Shown here: in pieces, positions 1 to 8,612 of the stretch | Position numbering within the stretch: position 1 is the first letter of the stretch | How the letters are laid out: each line of letters starts with the position of its first letter | NCBI RefSeq assembly: GCF_000429185.2 | Contig: NZ_AUBJ02000001.1 | Location: 5,828,001-5,892,000 of the forward strand | Reading direction: 5' to 3' | DNA length: 64,000 bases | Source of the DNA: Actinoalloteichus caeruleus DSM 43889 | GTDB lineage: Bacteria > Actinomycetota > Actinomycetes > Mycobacteriales > Pseudonocardiaceae | Notes under the pieces: model-generated | The model's database searches: none | The model's input: only the letters and a program-made list of their open reading frames with translations | What the model was told of the DNA's origin: nothing | Program-made: the position numbers and the translations under genes

Positions 1-1
1 G

Positions 2-817
2 CTGCCGATGACCTCGGAGGCGGTGTGGCGCGGCCTCACCGGCGGCCGATCGGTGCACCTGACGGACTGGCCGGACGCGGACTCCCTGCCCTCGGATCCC
101 GACCTGGTCGCGGCCATGGACCAGGTCCGGCAGGTGTGCTCCTCGGCCCTGGCCGTGCGGAAGGCGGCGCGGCGCCGGGTTCGTCTCCCGCTCGCCAGGC
201 TGACCGCCGTGGTCGCCGACCCGGGGGCCTTGGCGCCCTTCGCCGACCTCATCAAGGACGAGGTCAACGTGAAGGAGGTCGAGCTGACCGACGACGGCAG
301 CTCGTACGGTTCCTTCGAGCTCGCGGTCAACGCCAGGGTGGCCGGCCCCCGACTGGGCCGGGACGTGCAGAAGGTCATCCGCGCGGCCAAGGCGGGGGAG
401 TGGCACGAGACCGAGGACGGCACGGTGGTCGTCGCCGGTGTGGAGCTGCTGCCGGGCGAGTACGAGCAGCGGCTGGCGAAGAACGTGGACGACGTCGAGT
501 CCCTGCCGGGTAACGCGGGGCTGGTCGCCCTGGACACCGAGGTGACACCGGAACTGGCGGCCGAGGGCGTCGCCCGCGACCTGGTCCGCGTCGTGCAGCA
601 GGCCCGCCGCGACGCGGGTCTCGACGTCTCGGACCGGATCGGGTTGGCGGTCGAGGTGCCGGCGGACCTGGTGGCGGCGGTGACCGCCCACGAGGAGTTC
701 GTGCGGGGCGAGACCCTGGCGGTGTCGCTGTCCACCGCCATCGAGGAGGGTGCGCCCGCGCTCACCGGCACGGTGGGCGAGGGGACCTCCGTGCGGGTCT
801 CCGTGACCAGGGTGTGA
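2..817 (+). CDS. ileS: Isoleucyl-tRNA synthetase, C-terminal part (5' truncated by window edge)
   Basis: This is the last 271 or so residues of isoleucyl-tRNA synthetase, which charges tRNA-Ile in the cytoplasm. The reading frame is open from the window edge, so the true start lies outside. The visible part begins at the conserved 'VWRGLTGG' helix of the anticodon-binding domain. It runs through the 'KAARRRVRLPL' segment and then the C-terminal editing/tRNA-contact region typical of the long actinobacterial IleS. The catalytic HIGH and KMSKS motifs are upstream of the window. It is followed by a GC-rich hairpin and then by non-coding sequence. Identity is from sequence recognition and is reliable; only completeness is unknown. 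Confidence 0.93.
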   Translation: MPMTSEAVWRGLTGGRSVHLTDWPDADSLPSDPDLVAAMDQVRQVCSSALAVRKAARRRVRLPLARLTAVVADPGALAPFADLIKDEVNVKEVELTDDGSSYGSFELAVNARVAGPRLGRDVQKVIRAAKAGEWHETEDGTVVVAGVELLPGEYEQRLAKNVDDVESLPGNAGLVALDTEVTPELAAEGVARDLVRVVQQARRDAGLDVSDRIGLAVEVPADLVAAVTAHEEFVRGETLAVSLSTAIEEGAPALTGTVGEGTSVRVSVTRV

Positions 818-830
818 GCCCTCGGGCGTC

Positions 831-863
831 GCCGCCGGTGGGAACGTGTCCCGCCCGGCGGCG
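831..863 (+). terminator. GC-rich hairpin after ileS
   Basis: Thirteen nucleotides downstream of the ileS stop, GCCGCCGGTGGGA (831-843) can pair with TCCC plus CCGGCGGC in 849-863, with one bulge and a 5-nt loop. There is no T-run, as is usual for actinobacterial terminators. Confidence 0.4.
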
Positions 864-1419
864 CCCGGCGGGACCATCGACGAGGTCCCGGCCGCCGGGC
901 CGGTGACCGACCGGCGCGGCAGTCGGGGCCGTCGTGGCCGTCCCGCTCCCGCCGGGATTGGGACGAACCGGTCGTCCGCCGCGCCATGGGCGCCCCCGCT
1001 CGGGCGTGGCGAGCGGTGCGGGTGGGCCGTGGTGGTCGTGCGGGGGGACGGACGGGCCGTCCCGCCCTCCCATGCCGGGAAGGGGAGCCGGTGGGGCGCG
1101 GTCCCCGGTGCGGGGCCGTCAGCCGAGGCCCGTCGACGAGGGGTCGCAGGCCCCGGCGGCCGCCTGCCCGGTGTGGTGGCCGCTCCCGTGAGCCGGGACG
1201 CGTCTGTCCCAGGGGCGGTCCCCGCCCCTGTTCCCGCACCGCCACCTCGGTGGCACCGGGCCGTCGCGTACCCACTGGTCGACGCGATCCATCAGGTCAG
1301 TTCTGGTTGAAACCAGCCCTCCATCCCGTAGGTGCACGCACCGCGACCGCGCCGGTGATCCACCGACGCCATCCAGCCGTCGGTGTCGCCGTCCGCGCGG
1401 ATCACCTCAGCTTCCGGTC
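864..1419. other. Non-coding stretch without a recognisable gene
   Basis: About 550 bases between the ileS hairpin and a decayed transporter gene. Open frames exist on both strands, but their translations are arginine/glycine/proline-rich noise. I see no start with ribosome binding site, no recognisable domain and no RNA gene. It is probably debris of the same decayed locus. Confidence 0.5.
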
Positions 1420-1938
1420 AGGTCCGCCCCTCGGCCAGGGCCGGCGGGCTCGCGGTCGCCGGAGTCGGGTTCCTGCTGCTGCCCGTGGCGCCCAATCCCC
1501 TCTCCTACCCGACCCTGGCGATCGGGCTGGCCCTGTTGGGCGCTGGCGCGGGATCACTGGCCATCGCCTCGGCCATCATCATGTCCGGAACACCCCCGGA
1601 GAAGGCCGGCAACGCCGCCGCCATCGAGGAGACCGCCTACGACCTCGGCACCGTGCTCGGCGTCGCCGTGCTCGGCAGTCTGGCCTCAGTGTTCTACCGC
1701 GCCCAACTGGAAGTCGGGCTGGGGGAGGCCGATGTCGGGGGTGTTGACGCCGGTCCGGCCGGGGAGCCCCTCGCCGCGGTCCTGGAGCTGTCCTCGGAGT
1801 CCGGGGTGCCCGAGGTGGGTGCGGCTGGCGAGGGCGGCGTTCGGCGAGTCGCTGGCGACGGTGACCCTCCTGGCGGTGCCAGTCGTGGCCTGCCTCCTGG
1901 TGCCCCGGTCCCTGGACCTGACGAGACAGCGGCACTGA
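1420..1938 (+). pseudogene. Remnant of an MFS drug-exporter gene (C-terminal third, frameshifted)
   Basis: Translation from about 1440 gives 'GGLAVAGVGFLLLPVAP', a membrane helix, then 'PPEKAGNAAAIEETAYDLG' and 'TVLGVAVLGSLASVFY'. These are typical of the last helices of 14-helix major facilitator drug exporters (QacA/EmrB type). The frame fails near 1812-1830. The rest, 'ARAAFGESLATVTLLA' to 'CLLVPRSLDLTRQRH', continues one frame over and stops at 1938. The first 300 or so residues of such a protein are absent. Truncation plus a frameshift indicates a dead gene. It may once have pumped cationic drugs or antibiotics; the substrate cannot be read from the remnant. Confidence 0.72.
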
Positions 1939-2057
1939 TTGGGCGGCTCGCCCGCCGCGGGCCCACCAGCACCCCGACCGCGCTCGGCTCGCGTGTCGGG
2001 GCAGGGTGGTCGGTGCGGGCGGCCGGTCGGGACGCCCGGCGGAGGAGGTGGACGGTC

Positions 2058-2339
2058 GTGTTCCGTTTCGCGGTGCGTGTCAAACCCGGCGCGCGACGAA
2101 CCGTCGTCGGGGGCAGGTGGGACGGGGTCCTGGGGCCGGCGTTGGTGGTGGCGGTGGCCGCCCCGGCGGTCGAGGGCAAGGCCAATGAGGCGCTCCGCCG
2201 CGCGGTGGCGGACGCGTTCGGTGTCCGCCGCCAAGCCGTGCGAGTGGACGCCGGGGAACGCGGTCGGGACAAGTGGCTGGTCGTCGACCTCGACGAGACC
2301 GCGGCCGAGGACCGCCTGCGCACCCTGCTGGAGGGCTGA
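2058..2339 (+). CDS. DUF167 (YggU family) protein
   Basis: A 93-residue protein starting at GTG 2058, 8 nt after a GGAGGAGG ribosome binding site at 2041-2048. The frame is open far upstream, but that part belongs to the decayed transporter. The sequence 'FRFAVRVKPGARRTVVGG' followed by 'APAVEGKANEALRRAVAD' is the DUF167 signature: basic residues, then the E-G-K-A-N-E turn. Family members are small alpha/beta proteins of unknown biochemical role. Family membership is clear and function is unknown. It is not obviously in an operon, because the next gene has its own riboswitch leader. Confidence 0.9.
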   Translation: MFRFAVRVKPGARRTVVGGRWDGVLGPALVVAVAAPAVEGKANEALRRAVADAFGVRRQAVRVDAGERGRDKWLVVDLDETAAEDRLRTLLEG

Positions 2340-2486
2340 TGCCGGCGGCGACCGAGGAGGGGCGGACGACGGTGCCCGGGCGGGTCCAGCGCGGGGGTGG
2401 CTGTTCCGGTGGGTGCGGTCGGGCCGGCTCCCAGTGGCTGGGAGGCCCGCTGGACAGGTCGGGCGGCGGCGGTTAGGTTCTGCCGC

Positions 2487-2625
2487 AGGTCATGAGCGCC
2501 AGCGCCAAGCCCCGGCTCGCTGGCCGGCAACCCTCCTCCGCGGTGGGGTGCTCCGGGTGAGGACCAGGCCCGAGCCGTGTGGTGTCGGGCAAGCGCGGGG
2601 CCTACCACCGGGTCCCCCCTGGATC
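2487..2625 (+). promoter_or_regulatory. SAM-IV riboswitch
   Basis: The leader of the following aminotransferase gene carries the conserved core of the SAM-I/SAM-IV superfamily. It has GCCAGCG at about 2498, GCTGGCCGGCAACC at 2519-2532, then GGGTGCTCCGGGTGA and GACCAGG. It also has the downstream arm with GGCAAGCGCGG that is typical of the actinobacterial SAM-IV class. The aptamer ends just before the ribosome binding site GAGGAGG, so ligand-dependent occlusion of translation is plausible. SAM-IV elements are known upstream of sulfur-metabolism genes in actinobacteria; class IV rather than class I is my judgement from sequence alone. Confidence 0.82.
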
Positions 2626-2640
2626 CGAGGAGGTCGTGCC

Positions 2641-4017
2641 ATGTCGTCCGCACCCACCACCGCCCGCCCGTCCCGCCTCGCGCCCCCCGTGTCGGCCCTG
2701 CCGCCGGTGGTCGGTGCGGACCTGCGGGTCCCGCTGGTGACCGGCGGGGATGTCCCGTACGCGAACCTCGACCACGCGGCGAGCGCCCCCTGCCTCGAGG
2801 CGGTGCGGGACGCCGTCGACGCGGTCCTGCCCTGGTACGCGAGCGTCCACCGGGGAGCCGGGTTGCTGTCGCAGGCGTCGACGAGGATCTACGAGAACGC
2901 GCGGGCGACGGTGCGCCGGTTCGTCGACGCCCCGCCCGACCACGACGTCGTGTTCACCCGCAACACCACCGACGCGATGAACCTGGTCGCCGCCGTGTTG
3001 CCGGTGGGGACCGTGGTGGTCACCTTCGACACCGACCACCACGCGGCGCTGCTGCCCTGGGCCGGCCGCCGGGTGCGCCGCGTCCGCGCGCCGCGTACCC
3101 GGGGTGAGGCGGTGGCGGCGCTGGAGGCGGAGCTGTCCGGGCTGGTCGCCGACGGTGACCGGGTCGCCGTGGTGCTCACCGCCGCGTCGAACGTCACAGG
3201 TGAACTGTGGCCGGTGGCCGAGTTGGCCGAGGTCAGCCGTCGGCACGGAGCCCTGTCCGTCCTCGACGCCGCGCAGTGGGCGCCCCACCGGCCCGTGTCG
3301 GTGTCCGAGCTCGGGGTGGACTTCCTCGCCTTCTCCGGGCACAAGGCCTACGCGCCCTTTGGCTGCGGGGCGCTGACGGGGCCCGCGCGCCTGCTGCGGT
3401 CGGCGCCGCCGTACCTGCGGGGTGGAGGAGCGTCGGCCCTGGTGGAGTCCGTGGGAGCTGATCTGCGGGTGACCTGGGCGGCCGGTGTGGAGCGCCAGGA
3501 GGCCGGGACGCCGAACGTGGTGGGAGCGCACGCGCTCGCGGTGGCCTGCGAGACGCTGTCGGGGCACTGGCGGGGGGTGGCCGAGCACGAGGACCGGCTG
3601 GCGGGAGCACTGCGGGAGGGCGTCGCGGCCGTGCCGGGGGTGCGTCCGCTGCGGCTGTTCGACGATGCCACCCCCTCGGTGGGCGTCGTCAGCTTCGGCG
3701 TCGACGGGATCGACCCGGGGTTGCTGGCCGCCGCGCTGTCGGCGGAGTACGGGATCGGGGTGCGGGACGGGGCGTTCTGCGCGCACGTCGCGACCGAGCG
3801 CCTGCTGGCCCGGGCGGGGGTCGGTGGGGGACGCGCGGTGCGGGTCAGCGTGGGCCTGGGAGCCACCGAGGAGCACGTCGACCGCCTGCTCGCCGCGCTC
3901 CGGGCGGTGGTGGCCTCGGGGCCGGCCTGGTCCTATGCCCAGCGGGACGGGCGCTGGGTGCCCGTCCCGGACCCCCGGCGGTTGCCGGTCGGGCTCCTGG
4001 GGGACGGGCCCGCCTGA
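2641..4017 (+). CDS. Class V aminotransferase / cysteine desulfurase-like PLP enzyme under SAM-IV control
   Basis: A 458-residue fold-type I PLP enzyme of the NifS/SufS group. The lysine expected to bind PLP is K235 in 'FSGHKAYAPFG'. Other landmarks are 'NLDHAASAPC' near the N-terminus, 'FTRNTTDAMNLVAA' for the phosphate-binding region and 'TDHHAALLPW'. ATG 2641 follows GAGGAGG by 6 nt and closes the riboswitch leader. The SAM-IV element implies a role in sulfur amino acid metabolism, such as cysteine desulfuration or C-S lysis. A desulfurase would need a mobile cysteine near residue 380-390, and 'DGAFCAHVA' provides a candidate. The exact substrate cannot be assigned. No suf/isc genes are adjacent. 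Confidence 0.88.
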   Translation: MSSAPTTARPSRLAPPVSALPPVVGADLRVPLVTGGDVPYANLDHAASAPCLEAVRDAVDAVLPWYASVHRGAGLLSQASTRIYENARATVRRFVDAPPDHDVVFTRNTTDAMNLVAAVLPVGTVVVTFDTDHHAALLPWAGRRVRRVRAPRTRGEAVAALEAELSGLVADGDRVAVVLTAASNVTGELWPVAELAEVSRRHGALSVLDAAQWAPHRPVSVSELGVDFLAFSGHKAYAPFGCGALTGPARLLRSAPPYLRGGGASALVESVGADLRVTWAAGVERQEAGTPNVVGAHALAVACETLSGHWRGVAEHEDRLAGALREGVAAVPGVRPLRLFDDATPSVGVVSFGVDGIDPGLLAAALSAEYGIGVRDGAFCAHVATERLLARAGVGGGRAVRVSVGLGATEEHVDRLLAALRAVVASGPAWSYAQRDGRWVPVPDPRRLPVGLLGDGPA

Positions 4018-4109
4018 GCGCGGGTGGCCCCACCGAGCGGCCCGGGGCTGCCCGACCAGCGCCCGCTGGCCGGTGTCGACGCCTGTGACCAGCGTCGATG
4101 CCGGTAGGT

Positions 4110-4115
4110 CACAAT
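4110..4115 (+). promoter_or_regulatory. Probable -10 box of lspA (leaderless)
   Basis: CACAAT ends 6 nt before GTG 4122. The same hexamer at nearly the same spacing precedes trpE. This spacing puts transcription start on the start codon and favours GTG 4122 over ATG 4098. Confidence 0.45.
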
Positions 4116-4121
4116 GACTGG

Positions 4122-4781
4122 GTGACCGAGACCGGCCCTGCGGGGTCCAACGCCGACGACGATCCCGCCAACGCCGACGCGGGAGCCGTCGGCGGACCCA
4201 GCGGGCCCGCCGTGCCCCCTGGTGGGGGGTCGCCGAGACGACGGGTGGGCCTGCTCGCGGTGGTGGCCGGGGTGGCGTTCGCCCTCGACCTCGTCACCAA
4301 GGTCGTGGCCGTCGCCCAGCTGGAGGGGCGGGAGCCGGTGCGGCTGCTCGGTGGCGGTGTGTACCTGGTGCTGCTGCGCAACCCCGGCGCCGCCTTCTCG
4401 ATGGCGACGGGCATGACGTGGCTGCTGACCCTGGTCGCCGTCGGCGTGGTCGTGGGTATCATCTGGATCGCGCCCCGGTTGCGCTCGGTGGGTTGGGCCC
4501 TGGGGTTGGGCCTCATGCTGGGCGGTGCGCTGGGCAACCTCGCGGACCGGATCTTCCGTTCCCCGGCGCCCCTGCACGGCCACGTCGTGGACTTCGTCTC
4601 GTTGTTCGCTCCTGACGGCAGCGTGTGGCCGGTGTTCAACGTCGCCGACTCCGCGCTGGTGGGCGGGGTGGCGCTGCTGGTGGTGCTGGCCGTGCTCGGC
4701 CGGGACTACGACGGGAGCACCGTCCGGGGGCGCGCCGACCAGGAGAAGACGACCACCGCCGAGGGAGACGACCAGCGATGA
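4122..4781 (+). CDS. lspA: Lipoprotein signal peptidase (signal peptidase II)
   Basis: A 219-residue polytopic membrane aspartyl protease that removes the signal peptide from diacylglyceryl-modified prolipoproteins. It has four hydrophobic segments after a long polar N-terminus of about 40 residues. The family signatures are '[10 protein letters not shown]', 'GNLADRIFR' with D142 and 'FNVADSA' with D176; these two aspartates are the catalytic pair. GTG 4122 is chosen because a -10-like CACAAT lies 6 nt upstream; ATG 4098 is an in-frame alternative that adds eight residues. Its stop overlaps the rluD start by 4 nt, so the two genes are translationally coupled. It works downstream of Lgt, encoded at 51.8 kb. 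Confidence 0.95.
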   Translation: MTETGPAGSNADDDPANADAGAVGGPSGPAVPPGGGSPRRRVGLLAVVAGVAFALDLVTKVVAVAQLEGREPVRLLGGGVYLVLLRNPGAAFSMATGMTWLLTLVAVGVVVGIIWIAPRLRSVGWALGLGLMLGGALGNLADRIFRSPAPLHGHVVDFVSLFAPDGSVWPVFNVADSALVGGVALLVVLAVLGRDYDGSTVRGRADQEKTTTAEGDDQR

Positions 4782-5707
4782 GCGACACCCGCACCTTTCC
4801 GGTGCCCGACGGACTCGACGGGATGCGGGTCGACGCCGGCCTGGCGAAGCTGCTCGGTCTGTCACGGACGGCCGTGGTCTCGATCGCCGAGTCCGGTGGC
4901 GTGGTGATCGACGGTGCTCCCGCGGGCAAGTCGGACCGGCTGGTGGCCGGTTCGTGGATGGAGGTCCAGCTCCCCCAGCCGGAGCGGCCGGTCGTGGCCG
5001 CACCCGAGCCGGTGCCGGGCTTGCGGATCCTCCACGAGGACGAGGACGTGGCTGTCGTCGACAAGCCGGTCGGGGTCGCCGTCCACCCGAGCCCGGGCTG
5101 GACCGGGCCGACGGTCCTGGCGGGGCTGGCGGCGATGGGGTTGCGGATCGCGACGTCCGGTGCCGCCGAGAGGCAGGGGGTGGTGCACCGGCTCGACGTG
5201 GGCACCACCGGGGTGATGGTGGTCGCCAAGAGCGAGACCGCGTACTCGACCCTGAAGCGGGCGTTCAAGGAGCGGACGGTCTCCAAGATCTACCACGCGG
5301 TGGTCCAGGGTCACCCTGATCCGACCAACGGCACCATCGACGCCCCGATCGACCGGCATCCCCGGCACGACTACAAGTTCGCGGTGGTGGCGGGGGGCAA
5401 GCCCAGCGTCACCCACTACGAGGTGGTGGAGGCCTTCCGGGCCGCCTCGTTGGCCGAGGTGCGGCTGGAGACCGGGCGGACGCACCAGATCCGGGTGCAC
5501 TTCGCCGCGCTGCGGCACCCCTGCGCCGGTGACCTCACCTACGGTGCCGACCCCACCCTCGCCCAGCGGCTGGGGCTGACGCGGCAGTGGCTGCACGCCA
5601 GGCGGCTCGGGTTCGACCACCCGGGCACGGGGGAGTGGGTGGAGTTCACCAGCGAGTACCCGGACGACCTCGCCGAGGCGTTGCGGCGGCTGCGTTCGGA
5701 GAGTTGA
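4778..5707 (+). CDS. rluD: RluA-family 23S rRNA pseudouridine synthase
   Basis: A 309-residue protein with an N-terminal S4 RNA-binding domain (about residues 14-65) and a pseudouridine synthase domain. The catalytic aspartate is D140 in '[12 protein letters not shown]'. '[16 protein letters not shown]' is the second signature. It should convert uridines in the helix 69 region of 23S rRNA to pseudouridine, if it is RluD rather than another RluA paralogue. ATG 4778 overlaps the lspA stop (ATGA), an lspA-rluD arrangement common in bacteria. The C-terminus is complete. The gene symbol rests on family and context, because RluA, RluC and RluD share the motifs. Confidence 0.92.
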   Translation: MSDTRTFPVPDGLDGMRVDAGLAKLLGLSRTAVVSIAESGGVVIDGAPAGKSDRLVAGSWMEVQLPQPERPVVAAPEPVPGLRILHEDEDVAVVDKPVGVAVHPSPGWTGPTVLAGLAAMGLRIATSGAAERQGVVHRLDVGTTGVMVVAKSETAYSTLKRAFKERTVSKIYHAVVQGHPDPTNGTIDAPIDRHPRHDYKFAVVAGGKPSVTHYEVVEAFRAASLAEVRLETGRTHQIRVHFAALRHPCAGDLTYGADPTLAQRLGLTRQWLHARRLGFDHPGTGEWVEFTSEYPDDLAEALRRLRSES

Positions 5708-5841
5708 CCGCCGGGCGGTGGTCCCCTGGCGCGGGCTGTCCCGGCCCGGGCCCAGCCGGTCGGGCGTGTGCCGACGCAACGGGTCGGCCACGACCTCGGG
5801 ACGAAGTGACCGGAATGGGTGGATCATGCGCCGTCACCGTC

Positions 5842-5847
5842 TAGCGT
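5842..5847 (+). promoter_or_regulatory. -10 box TAGCGT upstream of small hypothetical gene
   Basis: TAGCGT fits the actinobacterial TANNNT consensus. Transcription from about 5854 would give a 7-nt leader for GTG 5861, or a 40-nt leader for GTG 5894, which has its own GGGGAG site. Confidence 0.45.
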
Positions 5848-5860
5848 GGTGGGGACGGCT

Positions 5861-6271
5861 GTGAGCCCGAACGGGACCGACTGGGGAGACGTCGTGCGGC
5901 AAGGACGAGACGAGCAGTACATCGAGGCGGGACGCGGAAGGCTGGCGGGGCCGGAGGAACCGCCCACCCCGCCGATGGGGTTCGCGCTGCCACCGGTGGC
6001 CGTGGGGGCCTCGGCCGGCGGCGCGTCGATGGCCGGGGGCGGTCGGAGGGACCCCTTCGACCCGCCGACCGAGCCGACCCCGCGACCGCTGGTGGACCAG
6101 ACGGCGGCTGGCCAGGCGGCGCCGGCGGTGATCGGGGCCGAGGCGCCCGAGTCGGTCGAGGGCGAGACCCGGGACTGGCCGACGTTCAGCCGGAGCCGTG
6201 ACGACGACCGGGAGGAGCCCGACGGCAGGGCTGGCTGGGTCGGCCGCATGTTCGGCCGCCGCGACGCCTGA
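5861..6271 (+). CDS. Hypothetical protein, proline/glycine-rich, soluble
   Basis: A 136-residue protein not recognised as any family. It is acidic and flexible for most of its length, with 'PEEPPTPPMGFALPP' near residue 35 and 'RDPFDPPTEPTPRPL' in the middle. It ends in a short basic, aromatic tail 'GWVGRMFGRRDA'. It has no signal peptide or membrane segment. The start could be GTG 5861 (7 nt after the predicted transcription start) or GTG 5894 (after a GGGGAG site), so the true length is 125-136 residues. It stands alone after rluD and converges with the next gene. Codon use, with GC-rich third positions, supports coding; function is unknown. Confidence 0.6.
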   Translation: MSPNGTDWGDVVRQGRDEQYIEAGRGRLAGPEEPPTPPMGFALPPVAVGASAGGASMAGGGRRDPFDPPTEPTPRPLVDQTAAGQAAPAVIGAEAPESVEGETRDWPTFSRSRDDDREEPDGRAGWVGRMFGRRDA

Positions 6272-6328
6272 CCGGGCGGAGCTTCGCCGGCGTCACCCTC
6301 CGGGGCCGGCGCCGCGCGGGCGGCCCGC

Positions 6329-7378
6329 TCAGTCCTCGTCGACGGTCCAGGTCAGGGTGCGGTGGTCGGGGTCGGGTCCGGGGCTCCAGCGGACGGAGGT
6401 GACCCGGGTGCTGTCGGGCAGCACGTACACCGAGTGGCCGCCGGCGGTCTCCCCGGGTCCCACTCCGATGCGGTAGGCGGGCCGGGAGGACAGGGACACG
6501 GGGGCCTTCGACACCGGTTGGTCGTCCTCGGTCACCAGGACGAGGTACAGGTCGGGCAGGGCCGCGAACGGCAGGGGGCCCTGGTTGGTGATCTCGGTGT
6601 GGACGACGACGGCGCGTTCGCCCTCCTGGAGGGTGTACCCGGCTGCCTCGAACAGGAAGTTCGCCGGGTCGACGACCTCCAGGAGCTGGATGCGGACGCG
6701 TTCGCCCTCGACGCCGTGCGTCTCCAGGGCCGTCCCGACCTGACCGGCCCGGGGTGGGGTGGGGGTGGCAGCCGGAGGGCCGTCCCCTCTCGCCCACGAC
6801 GCCGACTGCGGTGGACCCCACACGCTGGCGGGATCCGAGGGCGCCCCCTCCTGCGCGGCCGGAGCCGGGTGCGGGGGCGCGGCCGGGCCTGGCGGCGGTG
6901 CGGGGAACGGGCCGCTGGGTGGCGCCTGCCCCGGCGGTGGGAAGCCGGGTGCCGGGTGCGGGTAGGGACCGCTGGCCGCGCCGGGGTGGTGCGCCGGGGG
7001 GTAGGCCCCGCTGGCGCTGCCCGGCGGGGGGTAGGGGCCGCTACCGCTGCCCGGGGGAGGGTAGGAGCCGCTGGGCGTGCCGTGCACCGGGTAGCCGGGC
7101 GGGGCTGGCGCCGGGTAGCCCGGTGGCGGGCCGGGCGGGTAGGACTGGTACTGGTGCTGCGCCCAGGCTCCGGCCGCCATCAACACGTTGCGGATGGCCT
7201 GTTGGTCGCACTCCACCCCGACCACCAGGGGGAGGCCGGCGGCGGACAGGGCCGCCAGGCGGGCGGCCACCTCCCGCACGTCCATGCCCAACCGGTGCGC
7301 CATGTCGGTGACGGACGCGCGACCGGCCTCGGCGATCAACGCGAGTAACCGGGTGTCGACGGGATCAGGACCAACCAC
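6329..7378 (-). CDS. Lrp/AsnC-type winged-helix protein with long Pro/Gly/Tyr linker and C-terminal beta domain
   Basis: A protein of about 349 residues with three parts. Residues 1-65 are an AsnC/Lrp-like winged helix ('TRLLALIAEAGRASVTDMA', then 'VREVAARLAALSAAGLPLV'). Residues 70-200 are low-complexity, with imperfect 8-10 residue repeats of the type 'SGPYPPPGS' and 'SGAYPP'. The last 140 residues form a predicted beta-sandwich ('EGERAVVVHTEITNQGPLPF') resembling DUF4352-like extracellular or ligand-binding domains. There is no transmembrane helix. GTG 7378 is preferred because TAGCGT lies 7 nt upstream; GTG 7387 is an alternative. It may be a DNA-binding protein with an unusual effector domain. 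No operon partner is evident. Confidence 0.72.
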   Translation of the reverse strand: MVGPDPVDTRLLALIAEAGRASVTDMAHRLGMDVREVAARLAALSAAGLPLVVGVECDQQAIRNVLMAAGAWAQHQYQSYPPGPPPGYPAPAPPGYPVHGTPSGSYPPPGSGSGPYPPPGSASGAYPPAHHPGAASGPYPHPAPGFPPPGQAPPSGPFPAPPPGPAAPPHPAPAAQEGAPSDPASVWGPPQSASWARGDGPPAATPTPPRAGQVGTALETHGVEGERVRIQLLEVVDPANFLFEAAGYTLQEGERAVVVHTEITNQGPLPFAALPDLYLVLVTEDDQPVSKAPVSLSSRPAYRIGVGPGETAGGHSVYVLPDSTRVTSVRWSPGPDPDHRTLTWTVDED

Positions 7379-7385
7379 GTCAGGC

Positions 7386-7391
7386 ACGCTA
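7386..7391 (-). promoter_or_regulatory. -10 box TAGCGT of the winged-helix fusion gene
   Basis: Read on the minus strand, TAGCGT is followed by 7 nt and GTG (7378), the leaderless arrangement seen repeatedly in this window. Confidence 0.5.
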
Positions 7392-7480
7392 CCTAATCAT
7401 GGGGGCCGCCCACCGGGCGGAGCCGACAACGGTGGCTCGTTCCCGTAGCGGGACGGCGCGGGAACGGGGGTGCGGCGGCA

Positions 7481-8332
7481 TCATTCCCACCAGAAGGTCC
7501 AGGAGTGGTGCCCCACGATCTGCCGGGCGTAGTCGCCCAGGTTGCCGACCCCCTGGTCGATGCTGTCGGGGCAGAACGACCAGTGCTCGGCCGCCACGGC
7601 CAGGGCGTGCTCCGGGGTCTTGGGCGGCGCCGCCACGCTGAGGTCCAGGGTGTCGAACCCGAGCCGGACGACGCGCACCCCGAACCGGTCCTCCCAGCTG
7701 CGCAGGATCGCCGACAGGGGGGCGGTGCGCTCCGAGTAGTTCACCGGCCCCATCCAGCCGATCTGGGCGAGCGCGTCCGCGCCGCGCGACGCCGCGACGA
7801 GCCCCAGCCGAGCCACCCCGTCGGTCAGTTCACCGGCCAGCCAGTCGGCGACCTCCTCCGGGGGTCGGTCGGGCACGGCCCTGGGGGCGAGGCCGGGGAA
7901 GTCGGGGCCGAAGGGCAGCAGCTGTTCGCTGACGTCGTGTCCGCCGCCGGACGGGGCGGCCGATTCGGCCCACCACTCCGCCATCAGGGCCCGCGCGTCG
8001 TGCCGGTCGACGCGGGACACCGGTTCGGGAGCGAGCTCCCCGGTCTCCCACGGCTCACCGCCCTGGAGGTCACTGGGGCGCAGCAGCAGCGGCCACAGCC
8101 CGGTCTCGGGGTGGAGGGCGCGGTACCGGGCCCACGTCCCAGCCCCGGCGGGGTCCCGGCTGAGCCACAGCGCGGGCCGCACGGTGGACAGCCGGTAGCG
8201 GGCGAAGCTCTCGTCGGCCCAGATGAGCTCGCCCGGCGGCAGGTCCGGTGGGAGGGGCCGCCCGTCCCCGCCCTCGGGGAACAGGGCCGCCAACTCGTCC
8301 GGCAGTGATCTCGTGTCCGCCTGATCCACCAC
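7481..8332 (-). CDS. DUF4253 domain protein
   Basis: A 283-residue soluble protein. The C-terminal third matches DUF4253: 'AILRSWEDRFGVRVVRLGF' followed by 'LAVAAEHWSFCPDSIDQG', and the terminal 'HHSWTFWWE'. The N-terminal two thirds contain 'ARYRLSTVRPALWLSRDP', as seen in other actinobacterial members. The biochemical role of the family is unknown; members often occur near toxin-immunity or stress genes, but nothing like that adjoins here. The start is GTG 8332, after GGGAGAA. It is transcribed in the same direction as dnaE, which lies upstream on the minus strand, but a 280-nt gap makes separate transcription likely. Confidence 0.82.
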   Translation of the reverse strand: MVDQADTRSLPDELAALFPEGGDGRPLPPDLPPGELIWADESFARYRLSTVRPALWLSRDPAGAGTWARYRALHPETGLWPLLLRPSDLQGGEPWETGELAPEPVSRVDRHDARALMAEWWAESAAPSGGGHDVSEQLLPFGPDFPGLAPRAVPDRPPEEVADWLAGELTDGVARLGLVAASRGADALAQIGWMGPVNYSERTAPLSAILRSWEDRFGVRVVRLGFDTLDLSVAAPPKTPEHALAVAAEHWSFCPDSIDQGVGNLGDYARQIVGHHSWTFWWE

Positions 8333-8612
8333 GTCGGGTTCTCCCGGATGTCGTCCAGTGCTCGGGTCGCCCCTTGCGTTGGGCCTGCCGATATTCTCAC
8401 GCCAAACCGACGACGAGCGTGATCATCAGATCGTGGGGGCCGCGGCCGCGCGCGACCACGCAGGGTGCGGGACGTGGCGGCTGTCGGACGAGGAAGATCA
8501 CCCGCGAGGGGGCCAGTCGGGCAGGCCGGTGAACCTCGGCGAGGCGGTCCGGGCGGGCGTGCGACGGGGCCCGCCCCCGACGCGCGGGAACGGGCCCCTC
8601 GGTGGTGTGGCC

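Noticed and set aside
6960-7140. Regular short repeats that could suggest a CRISPR array or tandem repeat locus
   Set aside because: They are in-frame codons for PYPPPG-like repeats within a protein; no constant repeat with unique spacers exists.
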